This document shows, one piece after another, positions 34,180-42,695 of a DNA stretch of 49,336 nt. The position numbers were made by a program, and so were the translations under genes. The notes below the pieces were generated by a model. That model was not told the DNA's origin. It did not search any database and saw only the letters and a list, made by a program, of their open reading frames with translations. Source of the DNA: Acidobacteriota bacterium (GTDB lineage Bacteria; Acidobacteriota; Terriglobia; Acidiferrales; UBA7541); assembly GCA_003225295.1 (NCBI GenBank), contig QHYZ01000106.1, positions 1-49,336 of the forward strand, in the 5' to 3' direction. Each line of letters begins with the position of its first letter. The first letter of the stretch is position 1.

Positions 34180-34416
34180 ATGGCCACCCTGGCTGTGCCG
34201 CAAACCGCCAGGACCGCCTGGAACCTTGATCCGACCCATACCGGGCCGAATTCAAGGTCAAACACATGATGATCTCCCATGTGAAGGGGCACTTCGAAAC
34301 AGTTACGGGAGTGCTGACTCTGGACGAAACCGTGGAACGTAGCGCTCGAGGCTGGCAGTGCTCTCATCGGTGACGAGGTGACCATCACCCTCGACGTCCA
34401 ATTGGTGAAGGCCTGA
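34180..34416 (+). pseudogene. YceI family protein, frameshifted and internally deleted
   Basis: The ATG at 34180, with GGGGAGA upstream, begins MATLAVPQTARTAWNLDPTHT; a lost base then shifts the frame, after which AEFKVKHMMISHVKGHFETV and TGVLTLDET are readable. The end GDEVTITLDVQLVKA, stop 34414-34416, is the normal YceI C-terminus. About 100 codons of the lipocalin-like middle are missing. YceI proteins bind isoprenoid quinones and often sit beside pirin genes, as here. Confidence 0.8.
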
Positions 34417-34473
34417 ATCGTTCGCGGGCGTCATACATCTAACGTCTCAAGCAGCTATATAGAAAGGAGATTT

Positions 34474-35379
34474 ATGTCACTCCGACCTGTCAAACAGATT
34501 ATTCAAACGCAGCCCACCATCGAGGGTGCTGGCGTCAAGTTGCAGCGCGCTTTTGGGTTCGGCAAAACAAAGGAGTTCGATCCTTTTCTCCTGCTAGACG
34601 ATTTTCGCAACGACAATCCAAAAGACTACCTCGCCGGATTCCCGTGGCATCCGCACCGTGGCATTGAGACCATCACCTACGTCCTCGCAGGCTCCGTGGA
34701 GCACGGCGATAGCCTGGGCAACAAGGGCAAGATGACTGCCGGTGACGTGCAGTGGATGACCGCCGGTAGTGGCATCCTGCACCAGGAGATGCCCAAGGGT
34801 GATACCAAGGGGCGTATGCACGGCTTCCAACTCTGGGCCAACCTCCCTTCCGCGCTGAAGATGACCGCCCCGCGTTACCAGGACATTCCGTCGAACGCCA
34901 TACCCGAGGTCGCCGACGACGACGGCACGCGCGTGCGCGTCATCTGTGGCGAGTTCTGCGGCAAAAAAGGACCAGTCGAGGGCGTGGCTGCTGACCCGAA
35001 TTACCTCGACATTTCAGTTCTGCCTGATCAGCGCAAGCGGCTCAAAGTCGAGACCACCCGCAACGCCTTTGCTTACGTATTCGCGGGTTCCGGCACGTTC
35101 CGCGATTCCTCGGAACCTCGCGCGGTTCTGACCGAACAAGTCGCGAAACCCGATGCGCCCCCGGTATACGACGTCAGCAACCACTCGCTGGTGCTCTTCG
35201 ATCGCGGCGACGAGATCACCGTCCAAGCAGGCGACGAAGGCATCCGCTTCCTTCTCGTCTCCGGCAAGCCCATCGAAGAGCCGGTGGCCTGGTATGGCCC
35301 CATCGTAATGAACACGCAAGCGCAGCTACGCCAAGCAATGGCCGAGCTGAATGACGGCACGTTCATCAAACACCGCTAA
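34474..35379 (+). CDS. Pirin family protein
   Basis: A 301-residue bicupin. The N-terminal cupin has the metal site FPWHPHRGIETITYVLAGSVEHGD (two His, one Glu) plus the last ligand in GSGILHQEMP. The C-terminal cupin (about residues 175-290) has no metal ligands, as usual. LDDFRNDNPKDYLAGFP is a pirin hallmark. Bacterial pirins act as quercetin 2,3-dioxygenases or as redox-dependent metabolic modulators. AAAGGAGA lies nine bases upstream of the ATG. It follows the YceI relic and probably shares its promoter. Confidence 0.92.
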   Translation: MSLRPVKQIIQTQPTIEGAGVKLQRAFGFGKTKEFDPFLLLDDFRNDNPKDYLAGFPWHPHRGIETITYVLAGSVEHGDSLGNKGKMTAGDVQWMTAGSGILHQEMPKGDTKGRMHGFQLWANLPSALKMTAPRYQDIPSNAIPEVADDDGTRVRVICGEFCGKKGPVEGVAADPNYLDISVLPDQRKRLKVETTRNAFAYVFAGSGTFRDSSEPRAVLTEQVAKPDAPPVYDVSNHSLVLFDRGDEITVQAGDEGIRFLLVSGKPIEEPVAWYGPIVMNTQAQLRQAMAELNDGTFIKHR

Positions 35380-35401
35380 TGAAAACAAGCCGCAAACCTA
35401 C

Positions 35402-35576
35402 CTACCAGGCGGAGGCCCGGCCAGACCGACCTGCGTTACGTCGGTGGGTCTCCAGGATTTCGAACCAAGCGCACTGTTTTTCGCGCGTGGCATTCTTGCT
35501 CAACAGAACCCATTTATTGGTCCATCGGTACTCCGCTATTTCGATTACGAATAGGCGCGCCTCGGTTTGTCGAGCG
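35402..35576 (-). pseudogene. Unidentified coding relic (copy 1)
   Basis: The minus-strand frame reads RQTEARLFVIEIAEYRWTNK, then WVLLSKNATREKQCAW, to a TAG at 35402-35404, without a start. The IEIAEYRWTNKWVL block matches IEIREYEWTKKWTL in the relic at 47290-47433, and the DNA is also similar there. This is probably the debris of one mobile-element or repeated gene family; I do not recognise the protein. Confidence 0.45.
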
Positions 35577-35778
35577 CGTGCCGAGATTCGTCGGTCAGTT
35601 TCCGCTCTTGCAGGTATCTGTATTAGTATGAATCTCGCGTGAGCGCACAGGTTTTTATTAGTGGTTTATTGGCGGATTGGCAGGGATAGCTGCCGTATGC
35701 ACCGCCAGCGAAAGGTGCGCTGTATGCGCAACCTGCAACCGCCTTATTCCTTAAGGCTTTGCGCTAAGTTGTTGATCC

Positions 35779-35816
35779 CATGGTGTAGTTCGGTTGGTTA
35801 GAACGCTGTCCTGCCA
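35779..35816 (+). other. tRNA 5'-half-like remnant
   Basis: From T8 onward, TAGTTCGGTTGGTTAGAACG forms a proper D arm (GTTC with GAAC). It is followed by a CTGTC half-stem and a CTGCCAT loop that could carry a GCC (Gly) anticodon. The 3' partner stem, T arm and acceptor strand are absent. It is not the partner of the 3' half at 3186-3228, whose acceptor AGTGCCC does not pair with CATGGTG. Confidence 0.4.
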
Positions 35817-36232
35817 TTCTGTTTCAACCATATCTCCGGTAACTTCAAGCGTTTGCGTGAAAACCATGTAGGTCGCATTCCAACCAAGTCGACTTCACTT
35901 CTGATTCTCTTCCCCGCGGCAATCCCCGCGCGAAGTGCGGTATATTTGCCCGTATATTTAGGATAGAGGATCCCCGACGTTCTTCACGACCCTACGGACA
36001 CCCATATGACACTGCGACCCGTCGGGTACCGACAAACGCCCCAGCAGTGACCGACCAATCGGTAGCGAGAAGCCGACTCAGGATTAATCCGCACCCCGGA
36101 GCCCGAATACCTCTGGTTAGCGCACAATTCGCAGTCAATGTCAGCCGAGGTGTGCGATTGGCGATTCGGGCGCCCAAAATCATGCACCGACCGCAAATCC
36201 TCTCGCATCGAAGTGCGTTAGGAGGAAGTGTT

Positions 36233-37219
36233 ATGAAAGCAGCAGTCGTTCCCGCTGTCAGCAGTTCGTGGCAGATCAAAGACGTTCCGCAACCTCAACC
36301 CGGACCTAATCAGGTACTGGTGAAAATGCATGCCAGCGGCATTTGCTACACCGACGTACATCTGACGCTCGGGCACTTTCCCGGACCATTTCCGCGAATC
36401 TTAGGCCACGAGCCAGTGGGCGAGATCGCTGCCGTGGCTCCCGACGTCACGACGCGGCAGGTGGGCGATCGCGTGGGTAGCGCCTGGATTCAATCCACTT
36501 GCGGGCGCTGCGAATGGTGCCAGCGTGGTCGCAGAATGTTCTGTCCCTACATGAAGGGCACAGGAATTGAGGCACAAGGCGGGCACGCCGAGTACATGCT
36601 GATGAATGCCGACGCAACCTATCTGATTCCTGACGAGGTTTCCTACGAGCAAGCAGCGCCGATCTTCTGCGCGGGTTACACGGTCTACAGCGGGCTGCGC
36701 TGGGCCGATCCCCAGCCGCACGAGCGCGTGGCCGTGCTTGGAATCGGCGGCCTTGGACACCTCGCAGTGCAATACGCGAAGGCAGCGGGCTTTGAGGCCA
36801 TCGCCATTTCCCACTCCCCTGACAAAGACAAGTTGATCCGCGATCTCGGCGCGGATGAAATCGTCCGCGACGGCAAGAGCCTTGCCGCTGCAGGCGGTGC
36901 GGACATCATCCTCAGCACCTCCAATTCGGCGAAGTCCATGGTGGACAGCATTCAGGGATTACGGCCAGACGGCCGGCTGATCGCAATGGGCGCAGACGCG
37001 GAGCCACTTTCCGTCTCGCTGATGGATCTCATCATGAAGCGCATCCGCATCATCGGCAGCCAGCAGAACGGCCCCGAATATCTCTACGAAGCTCTTGATT
37101 TCGTGGCGCAAGGGAAAGTCAAAACCTTCGTCGAGACTTACCCATTGGCGGAGGCCGCTAAGGCCTACGAACGCGTTGCGGAGGGCCGGGCCCGGTTCCG
37201 CGCCGTCCTCACAATGTAA
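36233..37219 (+). CDS. Zinc-dependent alcohol dehydrogenase
   Basis: A 328-residue MDR-family dehydrogenase. Catalytic zinc ligands are the Cys in SGICYTDVH, the His in LGHEPVGE and the Cys in FCAGYTVYSG. The structural zinc has four Cys in CGRCEWCQRGRRMFC. The Rossmann motif is VLGIGGLGHLAVQYAKAAG, and the following SHSPDK suggests NADP or mixed preference. GGAGG lies seven bases before the ATG at 36233; the frame is open upstream to 36047 without similarity. First gene of a cluster that also holds an SDR, a crotonase-fold hydrolase and an FAD/disulfide oxidoreductase, where it probably oxidises an alcohol to a ketone or aldehyde. Confidence 0.92.
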   Translation: MKAAVVPAVSSSWQIKDVPQPQPGPNQVLVKMHASGICYTDVHLTLGHFPGPFPRILGHEPVGEIAAVAPDVTTRQVGDRVGSAWIQSTCGRCEWCQRGRRMFCPYMKGTGIEAQGGHAEYMLMNADATYLIPDEVSYEQAAPIFCAGYTVYSGLRWADPQPHERVAVLGIGGLGHLAVQYAKAAGFEAIAISHSPDKDKLIRDLGADEIVRDGKSLAAAGGADIILSTSNSAKSMVDSIQGLRPDGRLIAMGADAEPLSVSLMDLIMKRIRIIGSQQNGPEYLYEALDFVAQGKVKTFVETYPLAEAAKAYERVAEGRARFRAVLTM

Positions 37220-37457
37220 TCGGCGATACGAGCAGTCACCGCCGTTTTCGGGCGGATCAACGGGCAACCCCTCCATAATCCGATAAGGGAAGGGTTGCTG
37301 ACGATTTGTCCAGGATGCAAAATTGAATGTTAACGCGCTGTTTCAAAACGCTCTCTAGCATAAGGAGCATAAATCGTGATTTTCATGCGCGCGAGGCGCC
37401 ATTCACAGCGATGGACGTTCGGGGGTGCGGGGAGTCGGATCAAGAGCAATAGTGAAA
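37220..37457. other. Intergenic with small hairpin and minor ORF
   Basis: GCAACCC and GGGTTGC form a 7-bp hairpin with a long loop at about 37264-37297, without a T run. AAGGAG precedes a GTG at 37376 that opens a 33-codon frame running into the SDR start (stop 37475-37477); it has no similarity and may be a leader peptide or chance. Confidence 0.3.
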
Positions 37458-38216
37458 ATGAGCAGACTGTCGAATAAAGTTGCCATAGTGACGGGCGCGT
37501 CCAAAGGCATAGGCGGTGGGATTGCAACGGCCTTGGGAGCTGCGGGCGCGCGCGTGGCCGTGAACTATTCCTCCGACCGTGAAGGCGCCGAACGCGTCGC
37601 TCAGGCGATCACCGACAACGGGGGCGAGGCGATCGCGGTAGGGGCCGACGTGTCCAAGACTGCAGATGTCGCACGGCTATTCGACAAGGTGGATTCCGCC
37701 TTCGGAAGACTAGACGTTCTGGTCAACAACGCCGGAGTATTCCGCTTCGGCGCATTCGCGGAGATCACGGCAGAGAGCTTTCATCTCCACTACAACATCA
37801 ACGTTCTCGGGGCGATTCTCCCCGTGCAGGAAGCGATCAAGCGGTTCGGGGCCGACGGCGGGAGCATCATCAACCTCAGCTCTATCGTCGGCTCGCATCC
37901 GGTGCCGGGAGCCCTGCTGTACGCTTCCACGAAAGGCGCCATCGAAACGCTGACCAGGGGATTGGCGCTCGAATTGGCGCCGCGCAAGATACGCGTCAAC
38001 GCCATCGCTCCCGGTCATACAGAAACCGAAGGCAATGTAGCCGCGGGGACCTTTGAGGGTGGTGCCGGCGCCGTTCTGGCTGGGAAGACGCCGCTCGGCC
38101 GGCTCGGCCGCGTCACGGATATCGCCCCGCTGGCGGTCTTCCTAGCGTCAGACGAATCAGCCTGGATCACCGGGGAGGTCATTCGTGCCGCAGGCGGTCT
38201 CGTTGTAGCCACCTGA
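37458..38216 (+). CDS. Short-chain dehydrogenase/reductase (SDR)
   Basis: A 252-residue classical SDR. The cofactor motif is TGASKGIG, and NNAG is at the end of strand beta-4. The catalytic Ser, Tyr and Lys are in NLSSIVGS and YASTKGA. The Tyr-to-Lys spacing is normal, and SSDREGAERV after beta-2 suggests NADP preference. The ATG at 37458 is chosen from the family start MSRLSNKVAIVTG; its ribosome site is weak. It lies between the alcohol dehydrogenase and the 6-oxocamphor-hydrolase-like gene, so it probably interconverts a cyclic ketone and alcohol. Confidence 0.92.
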   Translation: MSRLSNKVAIVTGASKGIGGGIATALGAAGARVAVNYSSDREGAERVAQAITDNGGEAIAVGADVSKTADVARLFDKVDSAFGRLDVLVNNAGVFRFGAFAEITAESFHLHYNINVLGAILPVQEAIKRFGADGGSIINLSSIVGSHPVPGALLYASTKGAIETLTRGLALELAPRKIRVNAIAPGHTETEGNVAAGTFEGGAGAVLAGKTPLGRLGRVTDIAPLAVFLASDESAWITGEVIRAAGGLVVAT

Positions 38217-38287
38217 GTGCAATGCGCTGACCTCGCAATAATACATTCGGGTGAACGCAGTCAGGACAACACAGACAGGAGAATCCT

Positions 38288-39094
38288 ATGCAAGGACTTC
38301 AAGATGGCTACTTAGCTGAATATCGCAGCCTGAAACTGACTCGGGACTCCGAAGGTGTCCTGGTTGCTGAATTTCACAGCAACGACGGGCCATGCACTTT
38401 CACGGCACAAGATCATACGGAGTTTGTCGATGCCTTTTATCGGATTGCACAAGATCGAGCGAACAAGATCGTAATTCTGACGGGAGCGGGCGGCGAGTTT
38501 ATTCCCTACATCGATTTTTCGTCTTTCGGCAACGTCGCCGATCCCGGCGTTTGGAGCCAGGTTCACGACGAAGGCGTTCAGTTACTGGAAAACATGGCCA
38601 ATATACGCGTGCCGGTGATCGCGGCTATCGAGGGACGCGCTCATGTGCACTCTGAGTATGCCCTACTTGCCAGTGTGATTGTGGCAGCCGAGGGTGCGAC
38701 CTTCCACGATGTTCCGCACTTCGCCGGAGGCATTGTGCCAGGCGATGGAATTTTTACTATCTGGAGTTATCGCGCTGGAGCAGGACGAGCGGAGGCTTTC
38801 TTGCTGAACCCACAGCCGCTGACGGCGCGCACTGCACACGAATGGGGAGTGGTTAGCGAGGTTGTGCCGAACGGTAAAGCGCTCAGGCGAGCGCAGGAAT
38901 TGGCAGAACTGTACTTGAAGGCTCCGGAAGTAACGCGCCGCAACACACGCGTACACTTCATGCAGCCTTTGAAAGAACGCATCGTGCGAGAAGTTGGCTA
39001 CGGACTGGCGCTCGAAGGAGCGTCAGCAGCCGATCTCGTCAAATCAATGCAAGCCAAGAGTGAACCTGTCGCTCGGAAAGGAAAATCCGCATGA
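38288..39094 (+). CDS. Crotonase-fold beta-diketone hydrolase, 6-oxocamphor hydrolase-like
   Basis: A 268-residue crotonase-superfamily protein. Instead of an enoyl-CoA hydratase site it carries the residues known from 6-oxocamphor hydrolase: H121 in EGRAHVHSEYALL, H144 in FHDVPHFAGG, D153 in GIVPGDGIF and E242 in YGLALEGASAADL, nearly the numbering of that enzyme (122, 145, 154, 244). The known enzyme cleaves a C-C bond of a bicyclic beta-diketone without coenzyme A. A similar retro-Claisen step on an alicyclic diketone is the likely role. AGGAG precedes the ATG, and the stop overlaps the next ATG (ATGA). Function by homology; the substrate need not be camphor. Confidence 0.85.
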   Translation: MQGLQDGYLAEYRSLKLTRDSEGVLVAEFHSNDGPCTFTAQDHTEFVDAFYRIAQDRANKIVILTGAGGEFIPYIDFSSFGNVADPGVWSQVHDEGVQLLENMANIRVPVIAAIEGRAHVHSEYALLASVIVAAEGATFHDVPHFAGGIVPGDGIFTIWSYRAGAGRAEAFLLNPQPLTARTAHEWGVVSEVVPNGKALRRAQELAELYLKAPEVTRRNTRVHFMQPLKERIVREVGYGLALEGASAADLVKSMQAKSEPVARKGKSA

Positions 39095-40566
39095 AGAGCA
39101 CCGAGACCTCTCCATCCGACCACGTTCTTAAGAAGTCGCAGGCGGAAGAATTTGATCTGGTGATTCTCGGTGGCGGCACGGGCTCGACCATCGCTGCGTG
39201 GACGTTTGCTGGCGAAGGCAACCGCGTCGCAGTCGTCGATCGCAAGTATATTGGCGGGTCTTGCCCTAATATTGCGTGCCTTCCGAGCAAGAACATTATC
39301 CATAGTGCGAAAGTTGCGGACTACTTTCGCCGAAGCAAAGAGTTTGGCATTGCTCACGATGGCTTCACGATTGAGATGTCGGGCGTCCAAGACCGCAAGC
39401 GCAAGATGGTCGTCGGCCTGAACGAGATGTATATGGAGAATTACCGGAAGACGGGCGCCGAGTTCATTTTGGGCACCGGGCGGTTCGTTGCTCCGACAAC
39501 TGTGGAGGCCGCCCTCCCCGACGGGAGCACTCGTGAACTCCGCGGTACTAATGTGATCGTCAGCACCGGCACACGGGCCACATTGGAAGCTATTCCCGGT
39601 CTTGCTGAAGCACAGCCGCTCACGCACATCGAGGCGCTCGAATTAGGCCAAGTCCCCGAACATCTGCTCGTTATCGGCGGTGGCTACATAGGAGTAGAGC
39701 TTTCCCAGGCCATGCGGCGATTCGGCAGCAAAGTGACTGTGATTGATCGCAATGGACGATTGATGTCCAAAGAAGACGAAGACGTATGCGAGGGCCTTAA
39801 CCGCCTGCTTGACGACGAGGGCATCGATGTTCATCTGAATACTCCTATCAAACGCGTGTCTGGAAAATCGGGAGATTCGGTGACCATTGCATTCGAACAG
39901 AATGGAGCCGATAAGACGCTGACGGGCACTCACCTGCTTGTCGCGACAGGGCGCACTCCAAACACCGAGGGACTTGGATTGGAGTTAGCCGGTGTTGAAC
40001 TGACCGGCCGTGGATACATCAAGGTCAACGAGCGGCTGCAGACGACAGCACCGGGAGTGTGGGCGATCGGCGAGGTTGCGGGCAGCCCGCAGTTCACACA
40101 CATTAGCATCGACGATTTCCGCGTGGTCCATGCCAATCTGACCGGCGGCAACCGCGTCACAACCGGCAGGCAAGTTCCATATTGTCTGTTTACGGATCCT
40201 GAGCTTGCTCGTATCGGTCTGAGTGAAACCGATGCAAAGGTGACGGGAATCCCATATCGACTATTCAAGGTCCCGATGGAAGCCAACCTGCGTGCCCGCA
40301 CACTTTCCGAAACGCGCGGCTTTCTGAAGACGCTCGTGGAGGCTGATAGCGATCGCATCCTCGGGTTCACGGCCTTCGGTGTCGGTGCGGGGGAGATCCT
40401 GGCCACCGTCCAGATTGCGATGGTCGCAGGGCTGCCCTATACCGCGCTGCGCGACGCGGTCCTGACTCACCCAACGCTGGTCGAAGGCCTCATACCTCTG
40501 TTCTCATCCGCGGCGTCAGCGCACAAAGTTGTCGACACAAGACGAGCCCAGACCTCCGCCGCATGA
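39091..40566 (+). CDS. FAD-dependent pyridine nucleotide-disulfide oxidoreductase
   Basis: A 491-residue enzyme of the dihydrolipoamide dehydrogenase / mercuric reductase family. It has the FAD motif LGGGTGSTIAAW, the redox disulfide GGSCPNIACLPSKN, the NAD(P) motif VIGGGYIGVEL, the second FAD site GVWAIGEVAG and a C-terminal interface His-Glu pair in LTHPTLVEGL. The mercury-specific C-terminal Cys pair is absent. The first 22 residues extend beyond the usual start. It overlaps the oxocamphor-hydrolase-like gene (ATGA), so co-translation is certain, though the link to diketone cleavage is unclear; it may recycle a thiol cofactor or act on a carbonyl intermediate. Confidence 0.9.
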   Translation: MKSTETSPSDHVLKKSQAEEFDLVILGGGTGSTIAAWTFAGEGNRVAVVDRKYIGGSCPNIACLPSKNIIHSAKVADYFRRSKEFGIAHDGFTIEMSGVQDRKRKMVVGLNEMYMENYRKTGAEFILGTGRFVAPTTVEAALPDGSTRELRGTNVIVSTGTRATLEAIPGLAEAQPLTHIEALELGQVPEHLLVIGGGYIGVELSQAMRRFGSKVTVIDRNGRLMSKEDEDVCEGLNRLLDDEGIDVHLNTPIKRVSGKSGDSVTIAFEQNGADKTLTGTHLLVATGRTPNTEGLGLELAGVELTGRGYIKVNERLQTTAPGVWAIGEVAGSPQFTHISIDDFRVVHANLTGGNRVTTGRQVPYCLFTDPELARIGLSETDAKVTGIPYRLFKVPMEANLRARTLSETRGFLKTLVEADSDRILGFTAFGVGAGEILATVQIAMVAGLPYTALRDAVLTHPTLVEGLIPLFSSAASAHKVVDTRRAQTSAA

Positions 40567-40876
40567 GGTGAACTGCAGCAACAATAAGAAACGCAGGAAC
40601 TCGTGATCCGGTCGTTGCGCAACACGGATAATACCTCGGCCTCTCTGAAGGATTGCTTGTTGGCGAGTTTCGTGCGCTATAGAATCAAAGCTGCGACCGT
40701 CTGCAAAGCGGTTTGAGCAATTCTGCTCCAGGCTCGAAAAAGGTCCGCGCCCGCCCGGCGTAACACATCCTTGATGTCAGCGGACCAAGTGCTTCGATGC
40801 GTTTACCGTCCACGTGAATTTCTTCCGAGCGCGACGATACGACTGGTACGTGCCGGGGTCTGTTCCGCCGAGTCCA
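40567..40876. other. Intergenic between convergent genes
   Basis: 310 bp between convergent genes, with no recognisable gene. I could not find a clear bidirectional terminator. Confidence 0.4.
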
Positions 40877-42619
40877 TTATTTAGGTCCTTGCAGGTCGAC
40901 ACCATAAGAACCCAAAACATCCTGCAAGGTTACGATGCCTTCCAGCTTGTGCACGTCAGCGCGGCTGACAACTGGCAGGGTGTCCAACTGGGCCGCGCCC
41001 ATGCGCTCCAACGCAAGATGAAGCGACTGGTCCACGTGGACGTGCGGAAAATCACGTGAATCAACAAGGCCACTCAGCGGTATTGTGGTGGCACCTTCGG
41101 CAAGAGCCTTCTGGAGACTACTCCGGCCGACAATACCCATTACCCCTCGCTCATCAACAACTGGCCAACTGCGGAATTGACTAGATTGTGTTTTTTCGAG
41201 AGCCTCTCCGACCGTCATCTGAGTGGCCAGAATCTCTGTGGCAGTGCGCATTGCTTGGATCACCCGGAGTTGCCCTTGTTGCTGACGTGTCTCGGCGTTT
41301 GGCAAATGAATGCCATCCTGACGCGCCAAAACATCGTAGATGGGCTGCCGTTGCAGCCGTGAGGAGATAAAGAAGCTCACCAGATTCGAAATCATAAGCG
41401 GAACGATGACCGCATAATCGCGCGTGATTTCAAAAATCATGACGACGGAGGTCATCGGCGCCCGCACAATACCAGCAAATGCGGTTCCCATTCCCACGAG
41501 GGCATACACACCTGGAGTCGCGACATAGGTCGGCAATAAGCCGTGGGCCACGTTGCCCACGATTCCACCAAGCATCGCCCCAATAAACAAGCTCGGTCCG
41601 AAAATCCCGCCGGCGTTGCCCGAGGCATAGCTTATGGTCACGGCCAGAAACTTGAGAATTAGGAGCAGAACCATCAGTCTGACCGCCATCCCACCGTTCA
41701 ACGCGTCACCAACATGCTTGTAGCCCACACCTAATACTTGAGGCACAAACCAGCCCATCAATCCAACCACCAAGCCGCCTGCCAGAGGCTGGAGCCATAC
41801 GGTTTTTCGGGGGAATCGCAGAAAGCGCTCGCGCATACCGAGAAGAAGTTTCGTGAAAACCACCGACACCAGGCCTCCAGCTACTCCTAGAACGGCGTAC
41901 ACCACAAACTCCAGCGGACTCACCAGTTGATATTGCGGCACCTGAAAAAGCGGGTCATTTCCAAGCAGCAGGCGCAGCATCGCCCAGGAAGTGGCGGAGG
42001 CCAGAACCACCGACCCCAGCACCGGCGCATGAAGATCTCCTACGACTTCCTCGAGGGCGAACAGGACCGCCGCTAGAGGTGTATTGAACGCCGCAGCGAT
42101 CGCTGCTGCTGCTCCCACTGGCAGGAGCGCCTTCACTTTCTCGGGGCGCAACCCCAGCTTACGAGCTAACACGGACGCTAGCCCCGCGCCCACTTGAACC
42201 GCGGGGCCCTCGCGCCCCAGTGGGATTCCACTTGCCAATGTCGCTGACGTACAGAAGAATTTCCCCACAACGGTGCCCAACGTTATGCGACCTTCCCGGG
42301 CAAACAGGGCAGCTTTTGTTTGAGGAACACCGCTGCCACGAGCTTCCGGAAAGTAGCGGAACAACAGATAACCCATCCCGAGGGAGCCGGTCAGCGGAAC
42401 CAACAGCCGCCGCCAAGCTGCGCCGCCCCCGGGGTACAGTCGTGCGCCAAATCGCTCGGTGAGCAGAATGAAAGCAACAACGATTGCGCCCACCAATGCC
42501 CCTATCAACAACGTCAGGACCAGGAAGACTTGTTCGTCGCGTTCTTGCAAAAGAAGGGTCCACTGTCGCGCTGGTGCTTTCCACCAGGCCGCACTGGGCT
42601 GTTCTTCGGCTTCCTTCAT
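40877..42619 (-). CDS. ClC-family chloride channel/transporter with CBS pair
   Basis: About 580 residues. The ClC core shows all three selectivity-filter motifs: GSGVPQ, GIPLGREGPAVQVG (with the gating Glu) and GNAGGIFGPSLFIGA. ALEEVVGD supplies the internal Glu position that proton-coupled exchangers use. Two CBS domains follow (about residues 440-580; QMTVGEALEKTQ, LVDSRDFPHVH), which usually bind adenine nucleotides and regulate transport. The ATG at 42619 has GGAG 11 bases upstream; another ATG at 42646 is in frame. Exchanger or channel mode is not settled, although the paired Glu favour exchange. Confidence 0.9.
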   Translation of the reverse strand: MKEAEEQPSAAWWKAPARQWTLLLQERDEQVFLVLTLLIGALVGAIVVAFILLTERFGARLYPGGGAAWRRLLVPLTGSLGMGYLLFRYFPEARGSGVPQTKAALFAREGRITLGTVVGKFFCTSATLASGIPLGREGPAVQVGAGLASVLARKLGLRPEKVKALLPVGAAAAIAAAFNTPLAAVLFALEEVVGDLHAPVLGSVVLASATSWAMLRLLLGNDPLFQVPQYQLVSPLEFVVYAVLGVAGGLVSVVFTKLLLGMRERFLRFPRKTVWLQPLAGGLVVGLMGWFVPQVLGVGYKHVGDALNGGMAVRLMVLLLILKFLAVTISYASGNAGGIFGPSLFIGAMLGGIVGNVAHGLLPTYVATPGVYALVGMGTAFAGIVRAPMTSVVMIFEITRDYAVIVPLMISNLVSFFISSRLQRQPIYDVLARQDGIHLPNAETRQQQGQLRVIQAMRTATEILATQMTVGEALEKTQSSQFRSWPVVDERGVMGIVGRSSLQKALAEGATTIPLSGLVDSRDFPHVHVDQSLHLALERMGAAQLDTLPVVSRADVHKLEGIVTLQDVLGSYGVDLQGPK

Positions 42620-42695
42620 CGCTGGCAATTCTCCGTGCATTAGCATATCTCAGTGACGAAACAACTATCAGGCGGCCGTGATGCGACTTTCACAT

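Larger units (their letters stand above)
35380..36232. other. 850-bp gap holding gene relics
   Basis: No intact gene. It contains a minus-strand coding relic (35402-35576) related to one at 47290-47433 and a tRNA 5'-half-like sequence at 35779-35816. GTATATTT occurs twice near 35940. GGAGG just before 36233 belongs to the next gene. Confidence 0.5.

Noticed and set aside
37376-37477. 33-codon leader ORF before the SDR gene
   Set aside because: It has a good AAGGAG, but a GTG start and no similarity; it could be chance, so it is not called as a gene.
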